The notes below the pieces were generated by a model. That model saw only the letters and a list, made by a program, of their open reading frames with translations, was not told where the DNA came from and searched no databases. This document shows positions 26,251-37,750 of a stretch of 64,000 nucleotides of DNA, in pieces; position 1 is the stretch's first letter, and every line of letters begins with the position of its first letter. The translations under genes were made by a program, and so were the position numbers. Source of the stretch: Vanilla planifolia (lineage: Eukaryota > Streptophyta > Magnoliopsida > Asparagales > Orchidaceae); the NCBI GenBank assembly GCA_023846275.1, contig CM043868.1:8451653-8515652 (forward strand). Direction: 5' to 3'.

Positions 26251-28400
26251 GTTATCAGACATCCAACATGGGAGATCATATGGCCCAAAAGAAAGGCATA
26301 ATATGTGTAAAAGGCCTAGTTATGTTTAATAAATATTCAGAAATTAGGATTGTGAGCATTAGAAAACACGATTAAATGGTTAGATGGCTTGATGAAACTT
26401 ACAGATTAGACCATCAAATGTACATTAGATGGTTTAATAAAAAAGATCATTTTATTCAATGGTACCCATAGATAGTCTAACAAAGAGATCTTATTCATGC
26501 TCAATATGTTTTATTAGGCTATTAGAGTGAAAAAGAACACAATAGAGCAAGAGAGTTATTAATAAATATGAATAATGTGTAAGCTTTATATATAATTATA
26601 AGAAGAGAAAGTGATGGAAAAAGATGAATAAAATATTATAATATTTGATAATCAAGTAGGAGTTTAAAAAACTTATGCTTATATATTATGCATTTTCCTA
26701 TGCATTAATTACCAAATTAAAATCTTTTATACCAATTTAGAGGATCATAAAAGGGTAATGTTATATGTATGATAAGACAGTATGACATTCAATAATGATG
26801 ATATGAGGTAATGGCCTTGGGTGATGAAACCACAATAAGGTAAGGTAATTGTCTTGATCCACAAAAATGAGATATAATCTTAAGTAGTGATGATAATACA
26901 ATGAGATGTTATGATCCTTGAGAGGTTATGTGTCATGATGAGATATATAATCTAGAGTAATGTAGATGCCATGAAACTTGTGACATAATGTAGTAAAGAA
27001 TAAACAAGAAGAAGAGTGTATATTGAAATTGTTATAAACTATATAAAAAATATTATAAAACATAGTCATTTGTTATTATTCTTATTTATGCACTTATTAT
27101 ATATGTATTTATGCATGAATGAGTATGTTTGTGTAAGTGTGTATATATATTATGTCCTTCTACCTTATTATCACATGGTATATGTCTCGATCTAATTGAA
27201 TATTTTATGTTGGCTCAACATAAATTAATTAACATATATAGGTATCAATGGTACATATCACAAGACACCTAGGAAATAGTGTGATAGTACATTATATTAT
27301 AAGTAAATTCTTTAGCATTTTGAAATAGACTTGTTGTAATGAAATAATTATTTATTTTAGTTTTATTAAAAATAATTATTAGTTTTAATTTCCAAAATTC
27401 TATCTAATTTTTAATATTTTTATATATATAAATTTTAACTATTTTTATTTTATGATTTCAAATATTTTCATTATTTACCTAGAATGTTTCATTTTCTTTC
27501 ACATATGTAAATCCAATTCATAACAATGTTCCATTTTTCTAATTTTTTTATATGAACTTAAATTTATCAAAAATCTCATTTAGATATGTATTTAAGTAAT
27601 TATGTCACAACAATACAAAATAATTTTCAATTTTAAAATAAATTATCATAAATACAAATAACACTTATAAACAAATTACAATAAATATATATTAACAAAA
27701 GTTTATCTCCACCAATTAATAGTTTATTTTTGTTAACATTGCCTTTAAATAATCAATCAAAGCTTTAAATATATACTTTTAATTTTATTTATTTATAAAT
27801 TCTTCTTTTTAAGCTTTTTAAAATCACTAGTTTTCAAAATTTTATAATTTCTTTATTGATCTTATATTTTCTAATATTAATCTTATCTTATATCAAAAAG
27901 GAACTATATTTTAAGCACCTTAATTATGTTGTACATTCAACTAATTGTGCTATATAATAATCTCAAAAATTGCCCTAACCAATTTAATTGGACATTATTT
28001 TGGTATAATTAAGTTGTATGATCTAATTGAATATTTAACAACGTTGTCACAGGAATGTTGCTACCATTGTTGGAAAGATCAAATAAAGTTTAATAAATTA
28101 ATTAATTTAGCTAAAAAATAAATTCTTTTGCTACCCAATACATGAAAAGTAAATACTATTCTTTAGCTTTTCGTAGTTTGAATTCATCCAATACATATTT
28201 TCATGTATGTGGTTGAAAATGTCTACATATAGAAGTGACCATCATATACTCTTTCAATACTATGACGAGAGCATTCTAGGATGACATTTTTGCTTGCAAG
28301 GTTGTGGTTTTGTTTTTTGGACAAATGACTAAAATTTAAACATTATACAAAACTATAATAGTTTGAGGTTCACATCTAAAGTAGCTTCAAATCTTATAGG
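26251..28400. other. No recognisable gene; possible 3' LTR of fossil 3 and AT-rich DNA
   Basis: About 26.75-26.98 kb is rich in ATGAT/GAGATG words, in a style similar to 17.6-18.1 kb on the other side of fossil 3. I could not confirm an LTR pair. An imperfect palindrome lies at 26405-26438. About 27.3-28.15 kb is plain A/T-rich sequence. Nothing coding is seen. Confidence 0.4.
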
Positions 28401-28409
28401 AATGCCATT

Positions 28410-31150
28410 TCCCTTCTTTACATCAAAACATAATCAAAAGAGACAAAGCATTGAAGATAGCTGATGTAAATTGAGAGATGGCATAACTAATACTGTTGTG
28501 TTTTCCATTAGAGATAGAAAAAGGTATGGAATTAAATTCTGCAATGACGAGAAGATGACTGATGTGGTCATGGACTCTAGCAATGACCACAACATGATTA
28601 GAATGAAAGATTGACTGATTAAAATTGACCTTCATCTAACTTGAAGGGGGAGGATCCCACTGAGAGTTAGGTTTCTTATCATATGTCAAAAGGCTAAGTG
28701 AACCTTAAACCTCATGGTGGGGAAAGGAAAATTAATAAAGAAAAACCACTCAAATGAGCAAGGTAGTGAGCTAAGGTTGATAAATCTAATCCTAAAATGG
28801 GTTTTGTGATTTTGTTAAATACAATAGAAGGCAATGCATACAATCCCATACTATTTGTCATTAGCATCTTTACTCATTACATCCTAAATCAAGGTTAGAA
28901 TTCATAAAAAAGTCTAGGCTAGCAATAACCAAAATTATAAATGAAATATTATATAAGATAGTAAGAGCATTAAGTTACTCACAGAAAGCACAATCCAAAT
29001 AAACAATAATAGGTATCATGTCATTACAAATTCTCCACAACAATGTGGCACACCTTTGTTGGGCATTGATCTTCCTAACCAAATCACTTTGGCCAAACTA
29101 AGAGTTCAAAAAGGCCATGTAAAGAATAAAAGAGGTTCATGTTAATACAAGTAAGTTTTCAAGCAAGGAGAAGGGGCTCAAGCGAAGTCATAAAAGAAAT
29201 CACAAGACCAACCATGCTTAATTTTTCATTAGGTGTTCTTCCAAACTTTATTCCCTCTATGAGAGATGAGATGTCAAATTCAAGTATCTCATTATTAAAC
29301 AAAAATTGGATCTCCTATCACCATAGTTTTTAACTAAATACTCAACCCAAAGAGAGACTCTTTATAAGAATTTGTGTCAAGAATTATTTTTCATGAGAAC
29401 TCATCGTTAGACATGCAAATGATAAATCCCCAAACCCTAGAAGATGTGGGCTATTGACCTTAACACATACAAGGTAATGGTTTGTGTGGCACTTTGGGGT
29501 TAAAACCCCAAAGAAAACCCAGTATCAACCTCTCAATCATATTAATGACATTAACCAAGGGAAGAACATTAGACATTGAGGTGAAGACATTATTGATAAG
29601 AATGAATCCACCTCTTAATAATAGCACCTTGGTGCCTTAGCTTGAAATTCTAAAGAAAATAATGCCAATGATATAGAGGAAGTTTGAGAATATTGGGGAA
29701 CAAACCCCAATAGGAATGCTAAGATACTAATTTGCTTACAAGTAAAACTAAAGATACAAAAAAAAATTAAAGTTCCATGTGGGGTCAATTCTTTTGCTCA
29801 TGAACATAAAGGACTTAGATAGGTTGATATGTTGGGTAGACATCATATAATAAGGATTAAGTACCCAAGTCAACATGATAATGTTGGCAATAAATGTAGG
29901 CATGAATAGTTAATATGTAGAAGGTTGGTGATATGGGGAGCATTTGTGATGACTCTAATACCTCTAAACACACTCAAAGTAGAATGAGGTTAGATGAGGA
30001 TGGAGAGGAGCTCAGAAAAGAGAATGAAAAAGTCTAGCAAAAGAGAGCACCTTTTCCTAATCTTGTGCATCCCAATAATCTATTTAGAAATACTTTTATT
30101 AATTAAGATAAAGTATCTATGATACACAATTCACTTGGTGATCCACAAGCACCATGGCTTAAAAAACTAGATATGATGAAGAATGGACAAGAAGAAAGGT
30201 CAAATAATTTATCTTAAGTTCACTCCATGTCCAGCTTCAATAACATTAGTCAAAAGGATGAGGTAGAGGTCCTCAAACTGAGGAAGAGCTCTTGAGCCTG
30301 AATGCAGTTATAAAAAATGCTCTTACTAAAGATAAATGCCCCCTGTTCATAAGCCATCAAGTTTTGGAAGTAAGGCTTCATTTTAATCACCAAGGCTCTT
30401 ATGATAACTTTATTTATGGGTACTACACAAATTGATGGATGGAATAGATCAACACAATAGACTCCCATGAGCTTGGGCATAAGGATCGTGAAATTATATC
30501 TCTTAGTCAAAGTATCACATCAAAGACAAAGAAGCTATGTACAACCAAAATGAGATCTTTCAACTACATCCCAATACCCATTAATGAATAAAGTGATGAT
30601 CTTATCCCACCAAGACCCAATTAACTAAGAGGGCTTGCATAAACTACATGATTTTGAGGTCTAAAATTAAGGAAAGGACAGAGTTGGATTACTTTACTAT
30701 GAGACTAGCAAGGGAAGAAAGGAGAAAGTAGAATAAGATTACTAGTTAGGGGGAATCCCCCCACTTCTTTTAATGGTAGTCCATTTGAATAGAATGAATT
30801 TCATGAGGGTCTAAGGTGGAGTTACGTACTAGATCCTTAAGGGTAGAGATATAATTGTCATACTCCTTAAAAGTTCAAGTTTTGTAAAAAATGATAAAAT
30901 TATAATAACCAAGAGTAAGTTAGTGCATTTTAGAATACTTTATTATAAGGTCCCCAGCCTTGAAATTACTCTAATCTTATAGGGCTTTAAGGATTCTAAA
31001 AAACTTATGATTAAGGTGGGTGACATAATAACCCTTCATAGTCTTGACCCATGATTTGCAAACTACCTTATGGGCCTCTATATACGAAAGCTATACATCC
31101 TCAAACCATGGTTGCTTAGGGTCTTTAGAGAATCTTGGCCATTAAGCTAA
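28410..31150 (-). mobile_element. L1-type LINE A, 5'-truncated, with RNase H domain
   Basis: The order on the minus strand is reverse transcriptase, zf-RVT, RNase H. RT covers about 31.0-29.75 kb; ALVIKMKPYFQNLMAYEQGA followed by FIFSKSIFYNCIQAQELF matches the plant LINE 'ANRLKPLLPKLISPNQSAFIPGRSI-DN-L-AQEL' block. The palm Y/FADD position near 29.90 kb now reads LLHINYS, so the catalytic Asp pair is lost. The zf-RVT core (LLWRICNDMIPI, about 29.04 kb) matches 'FLWRLLHNALPV'. RNase H (28423-28635) starts with a PPSS-MKVNFNQSIF stretch where the family has 'PPPGWVKVNFDGS'; the first catalytic Asp reads Asn. No endonuclease part was found upstream, as is usual for 5'-truncated insertions. There are many stops and frame changes. 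Confidence 0.88.
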
Positions 31151-31319
31151 TGGAGAAGGGGGTAAATCAGAAGTAATGAGGTAGGTAATTTGGGGTGCAT
31201 GATAATAACACAACTTTAAAATTCATAAAAACTCAATCAAATTAACCCACACACTAAGAGGATTCTTTTTTGTTACACCACATGGATTACGTGCCCTTGA
31301 CAACAATCACATGTATTTA

Positions 31320-33540
31320 CTTGTTGGAGAGAAAGTCATTAAACTCTTAAAAAATTGGCCTAAAATAGAAGTACATCCCCACACAACATTCCTCATGGGA
31401 GAGGATGCAATTAAAGTATTTAGATGCAAATGAAGTAGCTGTCAATGGTTATCAAGCTGTCTCATGAAAGATATTCTAAGTGGCTACCAAAGGGTATCCA
31501 TGTTGTGCTATTAAAGTACAAAAACTTGCCCAAGATGACTTTGTAGGTTTTAGGGGACAATGGTGTCATCAGAGAGCCTTATCCCATAAAAGAAAAAAAA
31601 AGCTCCAATAGTACCCATCAATAGGTCAACAATCCTCAACCCAAGGGATTAACTATAAATTTTTAAGAGACATACAAAATGCAAAAGATGGGTTTTAACT
31701 AAACTGCAAAGTTGGTTACATGAAAAATCTTTCTTTGCACCACTACCAAATATAAATTACTACAAGAATCATGAGCATGACAAGGCAAGGAGAGAGGTCC
31801 CCCATGGGGGAGGGGGGTAAGACACGCTTCTGTTGCTTAAGAAAGGGTATTATTTCATAACCAAATCACTCACTCCTTCAAGGGCATGAATAAAGACAAT
31901 CAAAATTAAAGATGAAAATTTAGAACATTTATTAAAAACCTAGTTTGATAATACCATCTAAGAGCTCTATATGTGTGTGCGAGAGGGAGGGCCTATACTT
32001 AAGTAGACATTAAATAAGTGTTCTTTCTAATCAAGAATGACACTAGCCATTATCATAACACACGTATACTCTTTCTGATAAGAGTGTCAACACTATCTCT
32101 AATATTAAAGATATTTGACCTGTCTTAACAAAACAATAGAAAACCCAAAAGGTAAATCCAAAATAAGCACAGACATAAATATAACTTTATTAGAATAAAA
32201 ATTTGAGAACTATCATTCAATACTTATAATCCTTGTCACATAAATTCTTTATTTTCTTTGTGATCTAATTGTAAGTGGAGACAAGTGATTTCAAGTCTAT
32301 CACTTAAAATCTCAAAGGCCGATTCACACAAAAAAAGATAGCTGCAAAAAAAACCAAGAGCAAGAGGAAGACGTAACAAAAACCAATGTGGGGCCGGGTG
32401 AGGTTTTATTTGTTTTCGAAGACTTTTCTACGGTTTATTCAATTCAATAGTTATTCATTTGTGACATGATAGCGGTGAAATGACCCTTAGAACTACCGCA
32501 AGCAAAAAAAACACGTCATGATGCACAACAGCTGTCAAATCACAACTATATGACCCTATTTCAAAAATCAAATAAAAAAAAAACATAGCTACATTTGATA
32601 GTTTAATGACTTACTAAAAATGTGCCGAAATATTTTGTATAATATGCTTCATTCACTGATTTGACATATTTATTGGACAAATAGACTTAAAGAATTTAAA
32701 TTTTAAAAATTATTAATCCTACTTCAATGCTTCTTGTTTGTGATTAATGATTTAATTTGGTAAAATTCTAAAATGATTCAATATTTATGATTAGTTATTA
32801 AAACTTTTTGTGATGTATTTGCTATTTTGAACTTAGAATATATTTGTTTGAATATTTTGATCAAATTATTCTTTGACTATTCATATAGAAAAAAAAACAA
32901 ATTAATGATGATTATATTTTATGAAATAAAATAATCATTTATTGCCAAAATAAATATCAACCTTAATTTTTATTTTTTAAAATAATAAATTTATCAAAAT
33001 ATTTGATGTGATGCAAAATTGTTTTTATTGCAGTACACAGCCAAAAAAGAAATAATATGCCTTATATTTGTCTTAAGCAAGAACAACTTTATTTGTATAT
33101 TTTTTTCTAGTTTTTTTAAAAAAATTTTTAATCAAATATATTTTTATTAAAGTTTTACTTTGTTTTCATGAAAAATTGTTTAAAATGTTTTTAACATTTA
33201 TACTTTAAATCTTCAGTCTAGACACACATCAACTGTTTACAACAAATGTTTTATTTGGTAAAACTTTTATTGAGTATTAAATTAATTAATAAAATATTGA
33301 TTTAATTAGTATTATTTCAATTAATATTATAAAATTATGTATTTCATAAATTTATTATTAATAAATATTCATAAAATAATTGGTATCATAAAATAAATAA
33401 AACAATTTCTGATATTTAAAAAAAAAGAAAAATAATTACTAAATATTATTTTGCAAATGATAAAATTATTAATTTTTTAAATTTTTTAAAATTTTATAAT
33501 TAAAAATATATATGTTAAAATATGATAATACAAACACTCA
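31320..33540. repeat. Non-coding interspersed repeat R, copy 1
   Basis: Several blocks reappear in the same order in the right part of the window. The GGAGAGAGG...CACTCCTTC block (31.63-31.95 kb) resembles 56.24-56.54 and 57.33-57.62 kb. The block with TTTATTTGTTTTCGAAGACT (32.40-32.50 kb) resembles 59.07-59.15 kb. The block with TTTTGTATAATATGCTTCATT (32.52-32.80 kb) resembles 59.2-59.47 kb. The block with ACAACAAATGTTTTATTTGG (33.2-33.4 kb) resembles 59.61-59.72 kb. No coding domain is visible. It may be an LTR or non-coding part of an uncharacterised element, or an old local duplication. Confidence 0.7.
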
Positions 33541-33599
33541 AATGTTAAGCTAAGGCCACATCTGAGTACATCTGGATTTGTTATTGCACCACATTTGCT

Positions 33600-33770
33600 A
33601 TAGACCCTGACAGAGAAGGTTATGTAGGTATTTATTGAAGAGGAAGTCATTAAACCTTATTATGTACTCCTCTTAAGAGAGGATCTAATTGGAGTCTCAA
33701 CTAATAATCATTGAGATGGCCCCATCAAGGATATTCTCTATTAGCTACCATAAGATATGTTGTTCTTATT
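33600..33770. repeat. Partial second copy of the 31.33-31.50 kb sequence
   Basis: The words AAGTCATTAAAC, AGAGGAT-, AAT-GGAGT/AATTAAAGT, AAGGATATTCT/AAAGATATTCTA and TAGCTACC/GGCTACC occur in the same order here and at about 31.33-31.50 kb. The two therefore look like diverged copies of one repeat lying about 2.26 kb apart in direct orientation, flanking repeat R copy 1. Confidence 0.55.
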
Positions 33771-33771
33771 T

Positions 33772-34800
33772 GTGACATCCTCTCGATTTATTTTATTTAA
33801 ATAAGCATATATTAATCAGGTTGAAACATAATCTTTATAACTAAAACCATATTGTTTTTCCAAATCATTTAAAATATCTATATATGTAACTAAATAAATT
33901 TGTAATAAATAGAGAGGAATATGTTTTTATTAAAAATTAGGAATTAAAACTCAAAAAAATATTCCACTTCATAGGAGATTTAGTCACATATTTATAGTAA
34001 TATAATAAAAATATTTTGATCCATACAAATATGTTTATTTAATTTCTTTACATGCTTTGTTGAAATAGTATAAAAAGTACCAAAATATATACCTACTCTC
34101 TATGTGCAAAAAATTTATATATAAATTACTTTTATCACACTTACTACACTCACTATATGCACAAAACATATGTTAGTAGTAGGTGAAACATCTCACACTT
34201 ACTACATGGGTAAGTGCACACACTTATTAGACAATCTACATGGATGGTAGACTACATGCATAGTTTCATCAATGTCCATGACAGGTGAGTGTCATCTATC
34301 ATGTGTTTATTTGTTGCACACCATTTACCATTCCATTTATTGCATGCTATCTGTTGCACAACTGTCAACCATGTGTCAATCTACCACATACTGTTTGCTA
34401 TGTGTAGGTCTGTCACTTACCAATTTAATGTGAGCCATTTACCATGCTTTAATTTGCCACACACATCATTCCATCATGCATGTCACTTGTATGAATAATG
34501 GCACATGCACACAATCTATCACAAATGCCACAAGTGTCCTGTATGCCCCTTATGTTGTTTCTCAACATACACAATTGTTCTTTTTGCCGATTCCCTTCAT
34601 TGAAATGTTGTATTCCTCTTTGTGATCTTTTCAATATTGAATAATTTCATTTCTTGCTAGAATAAGAACAAATCTTGTGAACTTGATAAAATGTCTAAAT
34701 AAGAAAAGCCCAAATTTTAGAATTCATAAAATCTCAGCTACAAGATTCCCTTGAATTACCACACAACAGCCCACAATCAACTCTAATTCTTTAGTGAAAT
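33772..34800 (+). repeat. LTR-like segment, possibly a solo LTR
   Basis: It starts near TGTGACATCCTCTCGATTTA, which is the style of plant gypsy LTR starts. It contains a TATA-like TAGTATAAAAAGTACC near 34.07 kb, then an irregular CAT/CAC-rich stretch (34.13-34.53 kb). Toward the right it holds TGTATTCCTCTTTGTGATC followed by AATAATTTC (34.60-34.65 kb), like an R-U5 transcript end. No internal domains follow; the next sequence is LINE B. The right edge is uncertain and no direct repeats at the edges were verified. Confidence 0.4.
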
Positions 34801-34869
34801 TCTATAAAACCTTATTCCATTAAAAAAAACCTTTAATTTTTTAGTTTTTAAATGGACCATTTACATCAC

Positions 34870-36304
34870 TAGCTTTTTTGTGCTCTATGGCTTCCCAAAT
34901 GAATAGAATCATGTATTTTCTTAGAAGGCTATAAAGAATGTTTAAAACAATTGAATGGAACAACCTTTGGAAATATTTTTTAAAATAGTAAAAAGCTAAT
35001 ACGAAATTAGGGATTATGAAAAAAAATTCATGGATAATAGTTTAGGAGAAGACAACACCAAATTGAATGTAGGTAACCAACATCTTAAGAAAGAGTTGAA
35101 ATTCTTTTTCATGCTTTGGTTAAAGATAATCATTCAAAACTCCATATTTCTAAGATTAAAAGGAAAGATGGTACCAAAATCTCAAGTTAGGAACAATTAT
35201 AATATGCTATTATAGAATACTTAAAAGAATAGCTCGGGAAAATAAAGACTACTACTCATGAGGCACAATTACATTGTATCTCTCAACTTATTACTCTAGA
35301 AAACAACATAGCTCTTGTAAAAGATGTGGACCTCTAAGAAGTTTTTCATGTAGTTTTTCAGTTGGACATGCTCAGTACGGTGAGCTCAGATGGTTTCAAT
35401 GACGTGTTTTTACTACATATTGGGATATTGTTTCTTCAGTTGTTACGAATGTAATACAAGATTTCTTAGATGGCAATGCTATACCCAAAGAAATGACTAG
35501 TTCTCTCATATTAATTTTATTCCAAATTCTAATAATCCATCTACCTTTTAGGACTTTAGACTTATTTGTGTTACCAACATCATAGGAAGGATTTTGAGTA
35601 AGCTTTTAATAAACAGTTTACAATATCTACTTAGAAAATGTGTTTCATTAGAGCAAGCCACATTTGTTAAAGTTTGGAAAATGACATAATATTTTAATTT
35701 CTCAAGACTTAATGGCTTTATTGAATAAGAAAATTGGAGAGAAAATGTATAATTAAACTAGAAACTAAAATTGCATTTGATACAATTTCATAAGAATTTC
35801 TATTCAAAGTGTTTCACATATTTAATTTCTTTGCCAAGTTTAACTCTTTGGTTAAGAATATTCTTAAGAACTTATGGTTATCTAGTATAGTTGATGGTTG
35901 TCTGTATGGATTCCTTAAACCATAAAAACAATTTTTGCAAGGTAGTCTTATCTCTCTACTATTCCTTATTATTGATATAATACTTCATTAGAAGTCGAAA
36001 TCTAAGTTTTCATAAAAAGAAAACAATATGTTATGCAGTAATAAAAGACACACCACTAATTACAAATCTTAGCTACATTAACGACAATGTAATATTTAGT
36101 AAAGGGGATAAAAAATCTTTAAAGGAATCTGTTAAACTTTCCAACATACATCAAGTTTGCTATTAAATAAGGATAAATATAAATGTTATGTTTCTTCTAA
36201 GGTGAAAGCAGTCACCAATGGGAGAATTGTGAAGGTTTTTGGAATTTAAACAAGGATCTACACCCATTATGTAAATCAGATTCCCAATATACTCTTATAG
36301 AAAG

Positions 36305-36375
<71 letters not shown>

Positions 36376-37750
36376 CAACACCTAGTATAAAAGCTATAAA
36401 ATAAGGTTGTTGGTTGGAAGAAGCTACTATCACTAAGAGATAGATCAATACTTGTTAGACATGTACTCAATTCAGTCCTTATTGATATATTAATGATCTT
36501 GCTTCTTTCGATACAGATTGTAACAATGCTTGAGAAAATTATTAATGCTTTCTTATAGGGTGAGATGGATAGTACTCATAAAAACTATTGGATTAGTTGG
36601 GAGAAGATTAGTGAACCATGCGAGGAGAATGGACTTCATTTAAAGAAGTAAAATAACATGGCTTTGACATAATACTAAATTGGAGATTGATAACAACTAA
36701 CTCACTTTGGGAAGAATTTATTAATACAAAATATAGGAATGGTAAGCACACACAATATGCATATGAAATATAGAGAAGTATGGAAAGAATAAAAGAGATA
36801 GTCACGTCATTGGTGTTTAAATCTCCTGTTACTGACGAAGTGTCTTGGAATTTAAATAAGGACAATTTATTCACTTTAAATTAGGCTTGGAATGTTATTA
36901 GAAATAAAAACTTTTAGAAGACCTATCAAAAAATTAATTTGGAATGAAAAACTACCTAGAAAAATATCTATCCTACTTTGTCATTTACTTAATCACGCTC
37001 TCTTTTTTTGACTTAATTGAGAAGATTACATGTTCAACACTTCCAAATGCTCACATTATTGAAATAAGGACATTCTTGATTATTCTTTCACTAAATGTAG
37101 TATTTCTCAATGAGTTTAGAAATTCTATAGAATGCCTTAAAAAATAAAGGTAAGATATTAAAATTGATTAATTTGCTCCTAAATCAATGGTGGCAAGGTG
37201 TAAAGGGTAACTAGCTTAATAAGGAAGTTATATCTCTTATTACAATGCTAATCTGAAGGCAAATTTAGAAAGCTAAAAACTTGAGATTGTATGAAGAAAA
37301 AGCTATAACAGATGGGCAAATATTTAGGAATATTAATCGGCAATGCTTAAGTATTTTCAAGGCTTATCCATTAACTTTGACATAACTAATAGATTAGGTT
37401 CTAATGTAGTTGGGCTTCTTACCTCCTTTTAATTTAGGAAAGTTAATTACTATTAATGCATCTCATGGAATCTACCCCTAACACATGCTATTAAAGTGAA
37501 TGTTTATGGATAGTTTAAGCAAAATAAAACAAAAGTAGAAATAGTCATAGAAAATGTATATTCAATGCTGCTTTATTCCTTCGTAGGATTAACTCATCTC
37601 AATTCAACATTGGATGCTATTATATTTGGCATTATAATAACTTTCCAATGGTGCAATACTCACAATTTACATAGATGATCATTGATATCAAATTCTTTGA
37701 CTTAATTAATATGTATTTAGGTTTTAATTCCCTACACTAAAAAATTATGG
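34870..37750 (+). mobile_element. L1-type LINE B, 5'-truncated, with RNase H domain
   Basis: Parts run in order on the plus strand. The endonuclease-RT linker spans about 34.9-35.35 kb. RT spans about 35.35-36.25 kb; IPKEMTSSLI near 35.49 kb matches 'IP-SMTSSLIVLIPK', followed by a diverged 'FRPISL' block near 35.55 kb. The palm Y/FADD position reads SYINDNVIF near 36.07-36.10 kb. The RT thumb (36.40-36.65 kb) shows VVGWKKLLSLRDRSILVRHV and WISWEKISEPCEENGLHLKK, matching 'WK-KLLS-AGR--L' and 'W---C-P-EEGGLG'. zf-RVT (about 36.93-37.05 kb) shows LLCHLLNHALSFFDLIEKI. A weak RNase H (about 37.49-37.72 kb) shows VNVYG- and an 'AIIFGIIITFQWC' helix. Only the linker remains of the endonuclease. A (TA)n tract sits in place of the 'LGVPI' region. 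There are many stops and frame changes. LINE B is more diverged than LINE A. Confidence 0.88.
36307..36372. repeat. (TA)n microsatellite inside LINE B
   Basis: A pure AT run of about 66 bases lies between the RT palm and thumb parts of LINE B, in the position where the 'LPF-YLGVP' motif would be expected. A 78-codon minus-strand frame across it (36212-36448) is mostly Tyr-Ile and is not a gene. Confidence 0.97.

Noticed and set aside
17550-27300. 17.6-18.6 kb and 26.7-27.3 kb as the LTR pair of fossil 3
   Set aside because: They share style (ATGAT-rich words) and some short strings, but I could not follow a collinear match by eye.
36212-36448. Minus-strand 78-codon frame
   Set aside because: It crosses the TA tract and lies antisense to LINE B.
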